A stretch of 64,000 nt of DNA from JBGTSJ01 sp041940305 (GCA_041940305.1 JBGTSJ010000008.1:124001-188000), one strand, 5' to 3'; positions 7,826 to 17,092 are shown, counted from the first letter of the stretch. Notes: generated by a model not told the origin, from the sequence alone. Made by a program: numbers and translations.

Positions 7826-8868
7826 GAATTGGATTCGTTGTCAACAACGTCAAGACGGAGAAGGCGCAGTACACCACCACCCGGTTGGCGATGAAAGCCG
7901 TCAACATGGGGCACGAGGCGTGGGAACTGGGCGTCGGGGACTTTATCTATTCCCCCGACGGGGCGATCCGCGCCATCGCCCGCGGCGTCAAAGGGACCGA
8001 ATACGAATCGCTGGAGGACTTCCTCGAAGAACTGCAGGGCGAGGACGCGCGCACCGAAAAGATCACCGTCGACGACCTGGACGTGCTGCTGATGCGGTAC
8101 GACCCCGCCGAGGACAAGCGCGAGCGCCCTTGGGCACAGAACGCGGGCATCCTGTTCGGTGAACTGGCGATGAGCCGCGGCGTGATGGTCCTCAACGATC
8201 CCCGCGCCCTCGCCAACGCCATCAACAAGACCTACTTCCAGCACTTCCCGGAAGTGGTGCGTCCGAAGACCTGCATCAGCCGCAACGAGAAGGAGATCAA
8301 GGAGTTCATCAGCCAGCAGCAGGACAAAGTCGTCATCAAGCCGCTGCAGGGCTCCGGGGGGGAGAGCGTGTTCCTGATCCGCGAGGACGACACCGCCAAT
8401 CTCAACCAGATGATCGACGCCGTGACCCGCGACGGCTACTGCATCGTCCAGGAGTACTTGCCCGGAGCGACGAAAGGGGACGTCCGTCTGTTCGTCATGA
8501 ACGGCCGGCCCCTCATGCAGGACGGCAAGTACGCCGCCTTCCGGCGCGTCAGCAAAAAGGGGGACATGCGGAGCAACATGCACTCCGGCGGCGAAAGCGA
8601 GGAAGTGGAAGTCACCGACGAGATGCTGCGGCTGGTCGAGACAGTGCGGCCCAAGCTCGTCAAGGACGGCATCTTTCTCGCCGGGCTGGACATCGTGGAC
8701 GACAAGCTAATGGAGATCAACGTCTTCACCCCGGGCGGATTGGGGAGTGCATCCCACTTCGCCAAGGTGGACTTCACGGAGACCGTGCTCAAGGCGCTGG
8801 AGCGCAAGGTGCTGTACCAGACGTACTACGCCAAGCGCATCGACAACGCGGAACTGGCGACACTGTGA
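7822..8868 (+). CDS. ATP-grasp ligase, glutathione synthetase/RimK-like
   Basis: 348 residues. ATP-grasp landmarks in order: an N-terminal pre-ATP-grasp domain (about 1-125), the nucleotide-binding loop VIKPLQGSGG (171-180), the adenine-contact segment IVQEYLPG (208-215), KGDVRLF (218-224) and the Mg2+-binding EINVFTPGG (298-306). Such enzymes form a peptide or isopeptide bond from a carboxylate and an amine through an acyl phosphate. It resembles glutathione synthetase, but no gshA-type glutamate-cysteine ligase is nearby. Being coupled (ATGA overlap) to a DUF1704 peptidase suggests it adds an amino acid that the peptidase or amidohydrolase can remove. Annotating it simply as gshB would go beyond the evidence. 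Confidence 0.87.
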   Translation: MRIGFVVNNVKTEKAQYTTTRLAMKAVNMGHEAWELGVGDFIYSPDGAIRAIARGVKGTEYESLEDFLEELQGEDARTEKITVDDLDVLLMRYDPAEDKRERPWAQNAGILFGELAMSRGVMVLNDPRALANAINKTYFQHFPEVVRPKTCISRNEKEIKEFISQQQDKVVIKPLQGSGGESVFLIREDDTANLNQMIDAVTRDGYCIVQEYLPGATKGDVRLFVMNGRPLMQDGKYAAFRRVSKKGDMRSNMHSGGESEEVEVTDEMLRLVETVRPKLVKDGIFLAGLDIVDDKLMEINVFTPGGLGSASHFAKVDFTETVLKALERKVLYQTYYAKRIDNAELATL

Positions 8869-8878
8869 GGGTGCAACG

Positions 8879-9970
8879 GTGGCCAGTCGCGCTGCGTCCA
8901 GATCGAAATCGGCCTCCGCTCCCGGCACGGAGGAGCGGCAGAAGTTCTATCGCCGCCTGGCCCGGCGGGCGGGGCTGCGCTACGTCACCGATACAGAACC
9001 CGGCATCACGCGACGTCCCCACGGCCGCGGGTTTGCCTATTATTACTCCGGCGGCCGCCGGGTCGGGCATCGCCGTCAATTGGAGCGGATCGAATCGCTC
9101 GTCATTCCCCCCGCCTGGACCGAGGTCTGGATCTGCAAAGACCCGAAAGGGCACCTCCAGGTCACCGGACGCGATGACCGCGGCCGCAAGCAATACCTGT
9201 ACCACGAAAAGTGGCGAGCGGCTGCCGATCGGCTGAAATTCGATCGCATGGTGGAAGTCGGAGAACTGCTGCCGAAGATCCGCCGCCGCGTGCGCCGCGA
9301 CCTGCGCCGCCGTGAGCTGTCGAAGGAGGTCGTCGCAGCGCTCGTCGTACGCCTGCTCGATCTCACTGCCGCGCGCGTCGGCAATCTGGAGTACGCCCGC
9401 GACAATGCCTCTTACGGCCTGACCACGCTCCGCGACAGCCACGTCAAGGTCTCCGGAGATCGAGTGCAGTTCGCGTTCAACGGGAAAAGCGGCAAGCGGC
9501 ACGAGATCGAGTTGAAGAACCGCCGTCTGGCCACGCTGATCTCGCGGTGCCGCGACCTGCCGGATCGTCAGCTCTTTCAGTATGAAACAGATGAAGGGCG
9601 CCGCCCGCTGACCTCGGACGACGTCAACGAGTATCTCGCCCGCATCACCGACGGCGCCGTCACGGCCAAGGACTTCCGCACCTGGCACGCCTCGGCCCTC
9701 GTCGCCTCAATGCTGGCCGAGGAGTGTGACGGGGCTCCCGATGAAAGGGCCTGCAAGCGCGCCTGCAAATCGGCCATCCAGCACGCCGCTGCGCTGCTGG
9801 GAAACACCGCGACTGTCTGCGGCAAGTACTATGTACACACCGGCATCGTCGACTCCTACATGGCCGGCCAGTACGCCCGCGTCACGGCCCGCTTCAGCGT
9901 CCGCCGCAGCCGCTGGTATCGCACCCCCGAGCAACTCCTGCTGCACGTGCTGAACGAGATCGCCGGATGA
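8879..9970 (+). CDS. DNA topoisomerase IB (poxvirus type)
   Basis: 363 residues from GTG 8879, preceded by TGAGGG eight bases upstream and only 10 bases after the ligase stop; the frame extends further 5' but overlaps that gene without homology. Relaxes supercoils through a 3'-phosphotyrosine. Catalytic residues of the tyrosine-recombinase-like fold are visible: Arg in TAARVGN (166), Lys in GKSGK (about 206), Arg in KDFRTWH (267) and Tyr in VDSYMAG (327). The N-terminal domain has the usual GFAYYYSGGRRV start and the IPPAWTEVWI segment. It is the last gene of the amidohydrolase-DUF1704-ligase operon and runs convergent to the Ku/LigD operon. Topoisomerase IB is sporadic in bacteria. Confidence 0.92.
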   Translation: MASRAASRSKSASAPGTEERQKFYRRLARRAGLRYVTDTEPGITRRPHGRGFAYYYSGGRRVGHRRQLERIESLVIPPAWTEVWICKDPKGHLQVTGRDDRGRKQYLYHEKWRAAADRLKFDRMVEVGELLPKIRRRVRRDLRRRELSKEVVAALVVRLLDLTAARVGNLEYARDNASYGLTTLRDSHVKVSGDRVQFAFNGKSGKRHEIELKNRRLATLISRCRDLPDRQLFQYETDEGRRPLTSDDVNEYLARITDGAVTAKDFRTWHASALVASMLAEECDGAPDERACKRACKSAIQHAAALLGNTATVCGKYYVHTGIVDSYMAGQYARVTARFSVRRSRWYRTPEQLLLHVLNEIAG

Positions 9971-10056
9971 TGAAACGCCGCAGTGCTCGAAAGGCCGGCC
10001 CGTCACGATCCGGCCACCCATATCGTGGCGGCACAACCTGTGTAGCACAGCTCACT

Positions 10057-12729
10057 TTATGAAAACAGCCGTTCCACCTCGCTGCGGACCGACTTCGACA
10101 GCGACTGCCGGCTCTTTTCCAGTCCCTCCCACGGATCCCGCTTCAGCCGCGCCAGCCGCTGCGGCACGTTCTCCACGTTGAACGCATCCGCCGCAGGCAC
10201 TCGCTTCAGCTCCCCCCAGTCCAGCGGCGTTGCCACCGGCGCGCCGGGACGGCTGCGCGTGGAGTAGGAGGCGACCGACGTCGCGCCCCGCTTGTTCCGC
10301 AGGTAATCTATGAAGATCTTTCCCTTGCGCAGCGCCTTGCGCATATTGGCGACGTAACGGTCCGGATGCCGTTGCGCGAGAGCGGCTGCAATCTGTCCGG
10401 CGAAGTCGTCGGCTTCATCCCACGAATTGCGTCGTTGCAGCGGCACGACGACGTGCAGCCCCTTTCCTCCCGACGTCCGCAGGAAGGACGCCAGCCCCAC
10501 CTGCTCCAGCGTGACGCGCACATCCCGCGCTCCGTCGCACACCTCCGCCCACTTCACCCCCTCGCCCGGGTCGAGGTCGAAGACGATCCGGTCGGGGCTT
10601 TCCAGCTTGTCCGTCCGCGATCCCCAGGGATGCAGTTCCAGGGCATTCACCTGCACCAGCGAGATCAGGCCAGGCAGATCGTGAATGACCAGGTACTGGT
10701 CCTGCGACTGCTTCTCCTTGATCGCCACCTGGTCGACGGCGTCCGGCAGCGTCTCCTTCCAGTGCTTCTGGTAGAAGCACTGCCCACTCCGCCCCTGCGG
10801 ACAGCGCACAATCGTCAGCGGCCGATCGACGACGTGCGGCAGCACCCATTCGGAGATTGCGGCGTAGTACTCGGCCAGTTGATGCTTGGTCAGCCCCTGA
10901 TCGGGATACAGCACCCGGTCGGGACTCGAGAGGGACACTCCGGCGATGGTGGCCGGTTCGCTCTTCGTGGGGCGTTTCGGCATTCCTCGTTCCGTATTTG
11001 ATGCAGGGCTGCTGCGGCTTGGACCGGCCTGTCGACGGGCCGCCGCCGACAGGCGCTGCGGACGTTCGCGGCCGACTTCGACCGCCGTCTTGTCTTCCCG
11101 CAGTCCCTGGAACGAGGGATGCCGCAGCATGCCGTCACCGGTCCATTCGGTGAATTCGACTTCGGCCACGAGTTCCGGCCGCACCCAGGTGGCGCCGCGG
11201 CGATCGGCCGTGGAGACTGGCGTTGCGAAGGGGGGCTGATCGACGGCGATGGCCTTCAGCCGCCGCGTCAGGTCTTTCAGCGACTGCTGGGTGAAGCCGG
11301 TCCCCACCTTTCCGCAATACACCAGTTCGCCGTCCCGGTAGTATCCCAGCAGCAGTGCTCCGAACCCCGTGCGCGTCCCGCGCGGCCGGGTGAACCCGCC
11401 GATCACGAACTCCTGCCGCCCCTGGCACTTCGTCTTGAGCCAGCTGCGCGTGCGGCGGCTCTCATACGGGCTGTCGCTCCGTTTTGAGATCACCCCCTCC
11501 AGCGCACTCTGGCAGGCATGCGAGAGTACGGTCGGACCTTCACCGCGGATGTGGTCGCTGTAGCGGACCGTGCCGTCATTTGCAGGAAATGCCGACAGGA
11601 TCACACGGGCCAGCAGTTCCTTACGGTCGATCAGCGGCGACTTTCGCAGGTCATAGCCCGCGAAGTACGGAAGATCGAAGACGTAGTACAGCAGCTTGCC
11701 CTGCTCGCCGCGCTGCAGCCAGTTCTGCAGCTTCTGAAAGTCGGAGACGCCGTCGTCGTTCACGGCGACCAGTTCGCCATCGAGGATCGCTTGGCCGAGA
11801 TTCAATTCCCGAATGGCGTCGGCTGTTGCGGCGAAGCGGTCGGTCCAGTCATTGCCGCGACGGGTTCGCATCCGCACATCGTCTCCATCGACGAAGGTGA
11901 GTATGCGATAACCGTCGAACTTCAACTCATGCAGCCAGTCTTCCCCCTGCGGAATATCGGCGGCCGCGGTCGCGAGTTGCGGTGTGAGGTCTCGCGGCAG
12001 TGGCCCGGGGCGAGCGTTGGGAACTGACGCCGGGTCCGCTGAGTGATCAGCTTTCCTCCCCTCCTTCCGCGACCTTCGGGCTCGCGTAGCGGCGGCCGGC
12101 TGTCGGCGTTGGCGGCTCCCCTGCGATTTGTGGTTACTGTTCCAGACCCGATCGGCGTCACCCGCAATCTCCTTCAGGTCGCGTCCAGTCATCGCACTCT
12201 GCGGCGCGCGCTCGAGCAGCCCGTACTCGTCCCCTGCCTGAGCCTGTTCGTCGTGGCTCTTGATCAGCAGCCAGTTCTTCCGATCCTCTCCGCGACCCTG
12301 CATGCGAACGAGGTTCCACACGCCCTGCAGTTTCTCTCCGTGCAGTCGGAACTTGAGGCGGCCCCGTTTGTAGTCCGCAGCCGCGTCACCCTCCGGCTCC
12401 CACTTCCCCTGATCCCAGACCATCACCGTCCCGCCGCCGTATTCGCCCTGGGGGATCACCCCTTCGAAGTCGGCATACTCCAGCGGGTGGTCCTCCACCT
12501 GGACGGCCAGGGATTTGACCTCCGGATCGAGACTCGGCCCTTTCGGGACGGCCCAGCTCTTGAGCGTGCCCTCGAGTTCCAGGCGAAAGTCATAATGCAG
12601 ACGGCTGGCCGCGTGTTTCTGCACCACGAACCGCCCGTGCCTGGACCTTCGCTGGCGACGGCCGCCCCTTCCCCGTGGCTCGGCGGTCTTGCGGAAGTCG
12701 CGTTTGCGGTGATATTCGCGGAGCGACAT
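10057..12729 (-). CDS. ligD: Multifunctional DNA ligase D (PE-LIG-POL)
   Basis: About 890 residues. End-joining ligase with three activities. Order seen: 3'-phosphoesterase domain (about 33-185, with RLHYDFRLELEG and WAVPKGPS), a basic linker, ATP-dependent ligase domain (about 245-555, nucleotidyl-lysine in HELKFDGYRI near 270), a second linker, and primase-polymerase domain (about 580-890, metal motif VFDLDPGEG). This is the Pseudomonas arrangement, not the mycobacterial POL-PE-LIG order. The start is ATG 12729, forming TGATG with the stop of ku, so ligD is translationally coupled to ku; an in-frame GTG three bases earlier is possible. Acts with Ku at double-strand breaks. Confidence 0.96.
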   Translation of the reverse strand: MSLREYHRKRDFRKTAEPRGRGGRRQRRSRHGRFVVQKHAASRLHYDFRLELEGTLKSWAVPKGPSLDPEVKSLAVQVEDHPLEYADFEGVIPQGEYGGGTVMVWDQGKWEPEGDAAADYKRGRLKFRLHGEKLQGVWNLVRMQGRGEDRKNWLLIKSHDEQAQAGDEYGLLERAPQSAMTGRDLKEIAGDADRVWNSNHKSQGSRQRRQPAAATRARRSRKEGRKADHSADPASVPNARPGPLPRDLTPQLATAAADIPQGEDWLHELKFDGYRILTFVDGDDVRMRTRRGNDWTDRFAATADAIRELNLGQAILDGELVAVNDDGVSDFQKLQNWLQRGEQGKLLYYVFDLPYFAGYDLRKSPLIDRKELLARVILSAFPANDGTVRYSDHIRGEGPTVLSHACQSALEGVISKRSDSPYESRRTRSWLKTKCQGRQEFVIGGFTRPRGTRTGFGALLLGYYRDGELVYCGKVGTGFTQQSLKDLTRRLKAIAVDQPPFATPVSTADRRGATWVRPELVAEVEFTEWTGDGMLRHPSFQGLREDKTAVEVGRERPQRLSAAARRQAGPSRSSPASNTERGMPKRPTKSEPATIAGVSLSSPDRVLYPDQGLTKHQLAEYYAAISEWVLPHVVDRPLTIVRCPQGRSGQCFYQKHWKETLPDAVDQVAIKEKQSQDQYLVIHDLPGLISLVQVNALELHPWGSRTDKLESPDRIVFDLDPGEGVKWAEVCDGARDVRVTLEQVGLASFLRTSGGKGLHVVVPLQRRNSWDEADDFAGQIAAALAQRHPDRYVANMRKALRKGKIFIDYLRNKRGATSVASYSTRSRPGAPVATPLDWGELKRVPAADAFNVENVPQRLARLKRDPWEGLEKSRQSLSKSVRSEVERLFS

Positions 12730-13604
12730 CACCCGGCCTTCTTGCTGGCGGACTTGCGCGTGCGCCGCCGCGTCGTCTTCTTCGCAGCGCTCTTTTTCGT
12801 CGGCGCTTTCGACTTGCCCGACTGCTCGACGCTCTTCTTGAGCATCGACATGAAGTTCACCGTCCGAGGCGCTTCTTCAACCTCCTCCAGTTCCTCGACC
12901 TCTTCAGTCTGCCCCGATTCGATGCGTTTGTTGATCAGTTTCATCAACGCATCGCGGTATTCGTCGTGGAACTCGTCCGGGTCCCATGTGCCCGACATTC
13001 CCTCGACCAGTTGCCTGGCCAGATCGAGTTCCTTCTTGGAAATCTTGTAATCCTTCAGCTCGCCGCCGGGAAACTGATAGTCATCCAGACTGCGGAGTTC
13101 CTGTCCGTAGCGGAGCAGGTTGAGGACGAGCGCGTCACCGTGCGGTATCAGGGCGGCGATGTGGCCTCGGGCGCGAATGACCACCTGGGCGATGCCGACT
13201 TTCTTCGATGCGGCGAGCGCTTCCCGCAGCAGTACGTATCCCTTCTCGCCCCCCTTGCCGGGCACGAGATAGTACGGCTTGTCGAAGAACATCGGGCCGA
13301 TCTCGTCGACATCCACGAACGCCTCGATCTCGATCGACTTCGTCAATTCGGGAGAGGCGCGCGCGAATTCCTCTTCGGTGAGCAGGACATAGCTGCCGCC
13401 GTCGTACTCGTAGCCTTTGACGATTTTGTCCCAAGGGACTTCTTCGCCCGTGGCTTCGTTCACGCGCTCATAGCGGACGCGTGCCGAATTACGGCTGTCG
13501 AGCATGTGAAAGCTCAGATCAGCCCGCTGTTCGGCGGAGTACAGCGTGATGGGGACGTTCACCAGCCCGAAGCTGATGTGTCCCTTCCAGATCGGACGGG
13601 CCAT
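12729..13604 (-). CDS. ku: Non-homologous end-joining protein Ku
   Basis: 291 residues, usual bacterial length. Starts MARPIWKGHISFGLVNVPI, the classic Ku N-terminus, and keeps the beta-barrel core (GYEYDGGSYVLLTEEE, DEIGPMFFDKPYYLVP) through about residue 200. It ends in a lysine/arginine-rich tail with SAAKK-type repeats (about 255-291), the extended C-terminus that helps DNA binding and threading. As a homodimer it binds broken DNA ends and recruits LigD, whose gene overlaps its stop codon. Confidence 0.96.
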   Translation of the reverse strand: MARPIWKGHISFGLVNVPITLYSAEQRADLSFHMLDSRNSARVRYERVNEATGEEVPWDKIVKGYEYDGGSYVLLTEEEFARASPELTKSIEIEAFVDVDEIGPMFFDKPYYLVPGKGGEKGYVLLREALAASKKVGIAQVVIRARGHIAALIPHGDALVLNLLRYGQELRSLDDYQFPGGELKDYKISKKELDLARQLVEGMSGTWDPDEFHDEYRDALMKLINKRIESGQTEEVEELEEVEEAPRTVNFMSMLKKSVEQSGKSKAPTKKSAAKKTTRRRTRKSASKKAG

Positions 13605-14032
13605 CGTTGCGCTCCAATCGTCAAATGGAGGCGCGGTCTCCCTTCCGGCCGGAAAATGGAATGTGGAAAACCCCGGCTCCCATCGGGAAGCCGGGGTTCA
13701 CTTCCAGACTGCAGGATTCACGCTAGGTCACCGCCGTGTCGCCAGAATCGAATCGGGTTCGATCGAATGCCTCCGGCTGCGGAAGATGCGAAAACGCAGT
13801 CTTCAACGGATTACGGGCGGCCTCGGCGGCCTGTCGCACCTGGTCTTCGTTTCACTTGGCGAATCGTGTCGGGAAGTTATTCAGATCGCTCCGGGCCCGC
13901 CGCTCTCCCTGCGGGCGCCCGACGCTCCATCATCAGACCCCTGCCGACGGCGGGCCCGGAGCGACTCAATATCCCGCCGCCCCCGCAAGGCGGGCGCCGC
14001 TGCGGAAGCTTGGCGGAACATAATGGCGTCGC
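13605..14032. other. Gene-free interval upstream of ku with two hairpins
   Basis: 428 bases without a supported gene. It holds a terminator-like hairpin (13669-13698, listed separately) and an inverted repeat with perfect 15-bp arms at 13888-13902 (GCTCCGGGCCCGCCG) and 13948-13962, separated by 45 bases. The ku promoter should lie in the proximal part, but no clear hexamers are seen. Confidence 0.5.
13669..13698. terminator. Terminator-like hairpin, AACCCCGG family copy 1
   Basis: AACCCCGGCT pairs with AGCCGGGGTT, and pairing continues into the loop (CCC/GGG) with one bulge. No U-tract follows. It lies downstream of the csbD-like gene and upstream of ku. Similar hairpins occur at 17825-17855 and 34759-34790. 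Confidence 0.45.
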
Positions 14033-14230
14033 TTAACAGGTGGTGCAGAACCGCTCGATCTCCTTGTCGGCCTGCTCCTTCTCGTATCCATACCGCTCCT
14101 GAATGCGGCCCGCGAGTTCTTCCCGCTTGCCGTCGATGCGGTCGAGGTCGTCATCAGTGAGCTTGCCCCACTGCTGCTGGACCTTCCCCTTCATCTGCTT
14201 CCAGTTGCCTTTGACCTGATCCCAGTTCAT
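14033..14230 (-). CDS. CsbD family stress protein
   Basis: 65 residues. Starts MNWDQVKGNWKQMKGKVQQQWG, the hallmark of CsbD-like proteins, followed by the DLDRIDGKREELAGRIQERYG helix. These are small, charged, helical cytosolic proteins, abundant under general stress in many bacteria, of unknown mechanism. AAGGAG lies nine bases before the ATG at 14230. It is downstream of an SDR gene on the same strand. Confidence 0.9.
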   Translation of the reverse strand: MNWDQVKGNWKQMKGKVQQQWGKLTDDDLDRIDGKREELAGRIQERYGYEKEQADKEIERFCTTC

Positions 14231-14286
14231 GGCTCTGACTCCTTATTGGAATGAAACATAGTGACGTGCGACCAGAGTCGCACAAA

Positions 14287-15162
14287 TCAGCCGGCGGTAG
14301 TCTTCCCGCCCATAATCGGGAGCACCTCGCCGGTGATGTATCCTGAGTCCGCCTCGGAGGCGAAGAACACGTAAGCCGGCGCGATCTCCTCAGGCTGCGC
14401 CGGCCGTCCAATGGGGGTGTTGGCTCCGAACTTCTTTGTCTCCTCGTCCGACCGCTCCGCTGGATTGAGCGGAGTCCACACCGGTCCCGGCGCCACGCAG
14501 TTCACTCGAATGCCCTGCGCCAGGAGGTTCTGCGCGAGCGACTTGGTGAAGGCGTGGATGGCTCCTTTAGTCGCCGCGTAATCCAACAGTTGCTCGCTCC
14601 CTTCCAATCCCACTTCGGAGCCGGTGTTCAAGATGCAGCCTCCCTGCTTCAGATGAGGCACCGCTGCTTTCGCCATATGGAAGTAACCGTAGATATTCGT
14701 GCGGAATGTCCGGTCCCACTGCTCGAGAGAAATGTCATCCAGGCCTTCACGGTGCTTCTGGAAGGCGGCATTGTTGACGAGGATGTCGATGCGGCCGAAC
14801 TCATCCACCACCTGGGAAACGGCGTCTCCGCAATACTCGGGATCGCAGACATCGCCAGGCAGCAGGAGCGCCTGGCGGCCGGCCTCCTTCACATGCTCGG
14901 CCGTGACCTCCGCGTCCTCCTGTTCCTCCGGCAGATAGGCGATCGCCACATCCGCCCCCTCACGGGCAAACAGCACGGCGACGGCCCGCCCGATCCCGGA
15001 ATCGCCTCCCGTAATCAGTGCGGCCAGCCCTTCCAGTTTTCCCGCCGGCCGATACCGCGGCGCTTCGAATCGCGGCCGCGGGTCCATCTTCGACTCCAGT
15101 CCTGGAGGCGAAATGTCCTGCGGCGGAAACGGTGGCTTGAGTTGAGTTCTCTGACGGGGCAT
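14287..15162 (-). CDS. SDR family oxidoreductase, YghA-like
   Basis: 291 residues. NAD(P)-dependent short-chain dehydrogenase with an N-terminal extension (about 1-42, PRQRTQLKPPFPPQ) typical of the YghA/general-stress-protein 39 branch. Seen: the Rossmann glycine motif TGGDSGIGRA (about 51-60), NNAA (about 130), the catalytic Ser in NTGSEVG, YAATK (Tyr-x-x-x-Lys, about 195) and the C-terminal ITGEVLPIMGG. Substrate unknown. It precedes the CsbD-like gene by 56 bases on the same strand, a pairing that fits a stress-response unit. Confidence 0.92.
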   Translation of the reverse strand: MPRQRTQLKPPFPPQDISPPGLESKMDPRPRFEAPRYRPAGKLEGLAALITGGDSGIGRAVAVLFAREGADVAIAYLPEEQEDAEVTAEHVKEAGRQALLLPGDVCDPEYCGDAVSQVVDEFGRIDILVNNAAFQKHREGLDDISLEQWDRTFRTNIYGYFHMAKAAVPHLKQGGCILNTGSEVGLEGSEQLLDYAATKGAIHAFTKSLAQNLLAQGIRVNCVAPGPVWTPLNPAERSDEETKKFGANTPIGRPAQPEEIAPAYVFFASEADSGYITGEVLPIMGGKTTAG

Positions 15163-15531
15163 GGTGCGTCCCGATGTGATGTCGTCTCAGTTCAGTCAAG
15201 CCAGATAAAGGCAAAACATGTGCCGCCCGCGCTCAGGACTCCGCTCACTCGGCCAGCCAAGTAGCTGACGCGACACTTCCGCGGCAAACTGCGTCCGACA
15301 AGCACCTGCCGGGGCGTCAGATTCCAGCAATCGCTGTGGTCGCCAGGCACGCAACACGAGTCGGAGTCGGCCATACAGCCGCATGTTCAATCCTGCGGCA
15401 TTCATACGATCCAGTCTCGAGAAGGCCGAAATCCGTAACGACTTCGGGATCGCACCGATGCCGCACCTCAGGCATGGCACGACATTTGTTGTGGGCATCA
15501 TCCCCAAGTTTGCTCACTCGGATTGCGCTCC
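15163..15531. other. Gene-free interval between divergent genes
   Basis: 369 bases between the SDR gene and cardiolipin synthase. All open frames here look like chance high-GC frames. No hairpin, tRNA or clear promoter pair was recognised, although both divergent promoters should be in it. Confidence 0.4.
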
Positions 15532-16959
15532 ATGCCGACGGAATACCCTCTGCTGATGGCCGGCCACGGCCTGCTGGTCGTGCTGACGGTCTCGCTGCTG
15601 CTGCGCCATCAGCGTCCGCCCGTATCCGCGGTGGCGTGGTTGATGAGCATTGTGTTCCTCCCGTACCTCGGCGCAGTGCTCTTCTGGTTCTTCGGTATGA
15701 ACCGGGTGAAGCGCCGGCAACGCGCCTGGTGGAAACTCCGCAAGCGGAAGGATCGGCATCGCGACGATCGGGCCCTTCCCGGATGCGCTCCACCGGAGAT
15801 GAACCGCCTGCAGCGGCGCCTGACGGAGCTGGCGTTCCACGCGAGCGGCTCAGGCTGCACCTGCGGCAACGCCGTGCGACTGCTGCCGGACTCGCAGGAT
15901 GCGTTCGCCGCGATCGAACGCGCCATTCGTTCGGCCCGATATCAGGTGCACGTTCAGTATTACATCTACCGCCCCGATCGCATCGGCACTCGGATCCGTG
16001 ATGCGCTCGTCGCGAAGGCCCGCGAGGGGGTGAAAGTGCGGTTCATGTACGACGGGATCGGCTCCTGGGGACTGAACCGCAGGTTTCTCAAGCCCATGCT
16101 CGATGCAGGCATCGACGTCTGTGCCTTTCTCCCCGGGCGCAGTTTTCGCGAACGCTGGTCGATCAATCTCCGCAACCACCGCAAGCTGGTGATCGTGGAC
16201 GATCGCATCGCCTTCACCGGCGGACTGAACGTGGGGGACGAGTATCTCGGCCGCAATCCGGCCTGGGGTTACTGGCGCGATACGCAACTCGAACTTGCCG
16301 GGCCGGTCGTCCGGCAGCTGATCGACGTCTTCAAGGAGGACTGGTATTGCGCCATGGACCAGGATATTCCGGACGCCCCACGGCCGGCGGACGACGAGCA
16401 ACCGCAGGAGACGGCGCTCGCCCAGGTGCTCGCGGACGGCCCTGATCTGGACGTGCGGCCCCTGCGGATGGTGCTGCTCTCCGCGATTCTCGAAGCGGAG
16501 CAGAGCATCACCCTCTCCACCGGATACTTCGTGCCGACCCCGTCCTTGCAGGAGGCTCTCTGCACGGCGGCTTCGCGCGGCGTCCGCGTCCGCATCCTCG
16601 TCGCCGGGCCGAGCACCTATTGGTACACCCTCTGGGCCGGACGCTCGTACTATCGGGAACTGCTCGATCGCGGCGTTGAGATCTATGAGTACCGCAAAGG
16701 ACTGTTCCATGCGAAGGTGCTCGCCGTGGACGGTTGCTGGTCCCTGATCGGTACGCCGAACTTTGACGTTCGGAGCCTGGATCTCAACTTCGAAGTCGCA
16801 GTCGCGTTCTGCGACCGGCGCATTGCCGCAGAGCTCGAACGGCAGTTCGACGGAGATGCCGAACACTCCTGGCGGATCGATCCCGAGCGATGGAGCGAGC
16901 GCAGCTCGTGGCGTATCCGCGGCGAGAATTTCTGCCGACTGTTCGGACCGCTGCTCTGA
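15532..16959 (+). CDS. cls: Cardiolipin synthase (phospholipase D family)
   Basis: 475 residues from ATG 15532 (an in-frame TTG lies nine bases upstream). Condenses two phosphatidylglycerol molecules to cardiolipin. Two N-terminal membrane spans (about 8-27 and 34-57; the latter contains FLPYLGAVLFWFFG, the family PLDNc segment) are followed by two phospholipase D repeats with HKD motifs: NHRKLVIVDD with FTGG (about 220) and HAKVLAVDG with GTPNFD (about 390). Length and order match bacterial ClsA-type enzymes. Acts at the cytoplasmic membrane. The gene stands alone. Confidence 0.93.
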   Translation: MPTEYPLLMAGHGLLVVLTVSLLLRHQRPPVSAVAWLMSIVFLPYLGAVLFWFFGMNRVKRRQRAWWKLRKRKDRHRDDRALPGCAPPEMNRLQRRLTELAFHASGSGCTCGNAVRLLPDSQDAFAAIERAIRSARYQVHVQYYIYRPDRIGTRIRDALVAKAREGVKVRFMYDGIGSWGLNRRFLKPMLDAGIDVCAFLPGRSFRERWSINLRNHRKLVIVDDRIAFTGGLNVGDEYLGRNPAWGYWRDTQLELAGPVVRQLIDVFKEDWYCAMDQDIPDAPRPADDEQPQETALAQVLADGPDLDVRPLRMVLLSAILEAEQSITLSTGYFVPTPSLQEALCTAASRGVRVRILVAGPSTYWYTLWAGRSYYRELLDRGVEIYEYRKGLFHAKVLAVDGCWSLIGTPNFDVRSLDLNFEVAVAFCDRRIAAELERQFDGDAEHSWRIDPERWSERSSWRIRGENFCRLFGPLL

Positions 16960-17092
16960 TGCGGTCCCCCGCCTGCGCACCGCCGACTACCGTCGCGTTC
17001 TCGAACCCAGTTGAGTATGCTGGACCGGAAATTCAGCGCTGCGCGCCGTGGCAATCACCGATCTGGCAGACTCACTCGGAATGGAGCGATTC

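Noticed and set aside
12675..14036. 453-residue open frame antisense to ku
   Set aside because: Ku has strong full-length motifs; the antisense frame continues through an intergenic repeat region.
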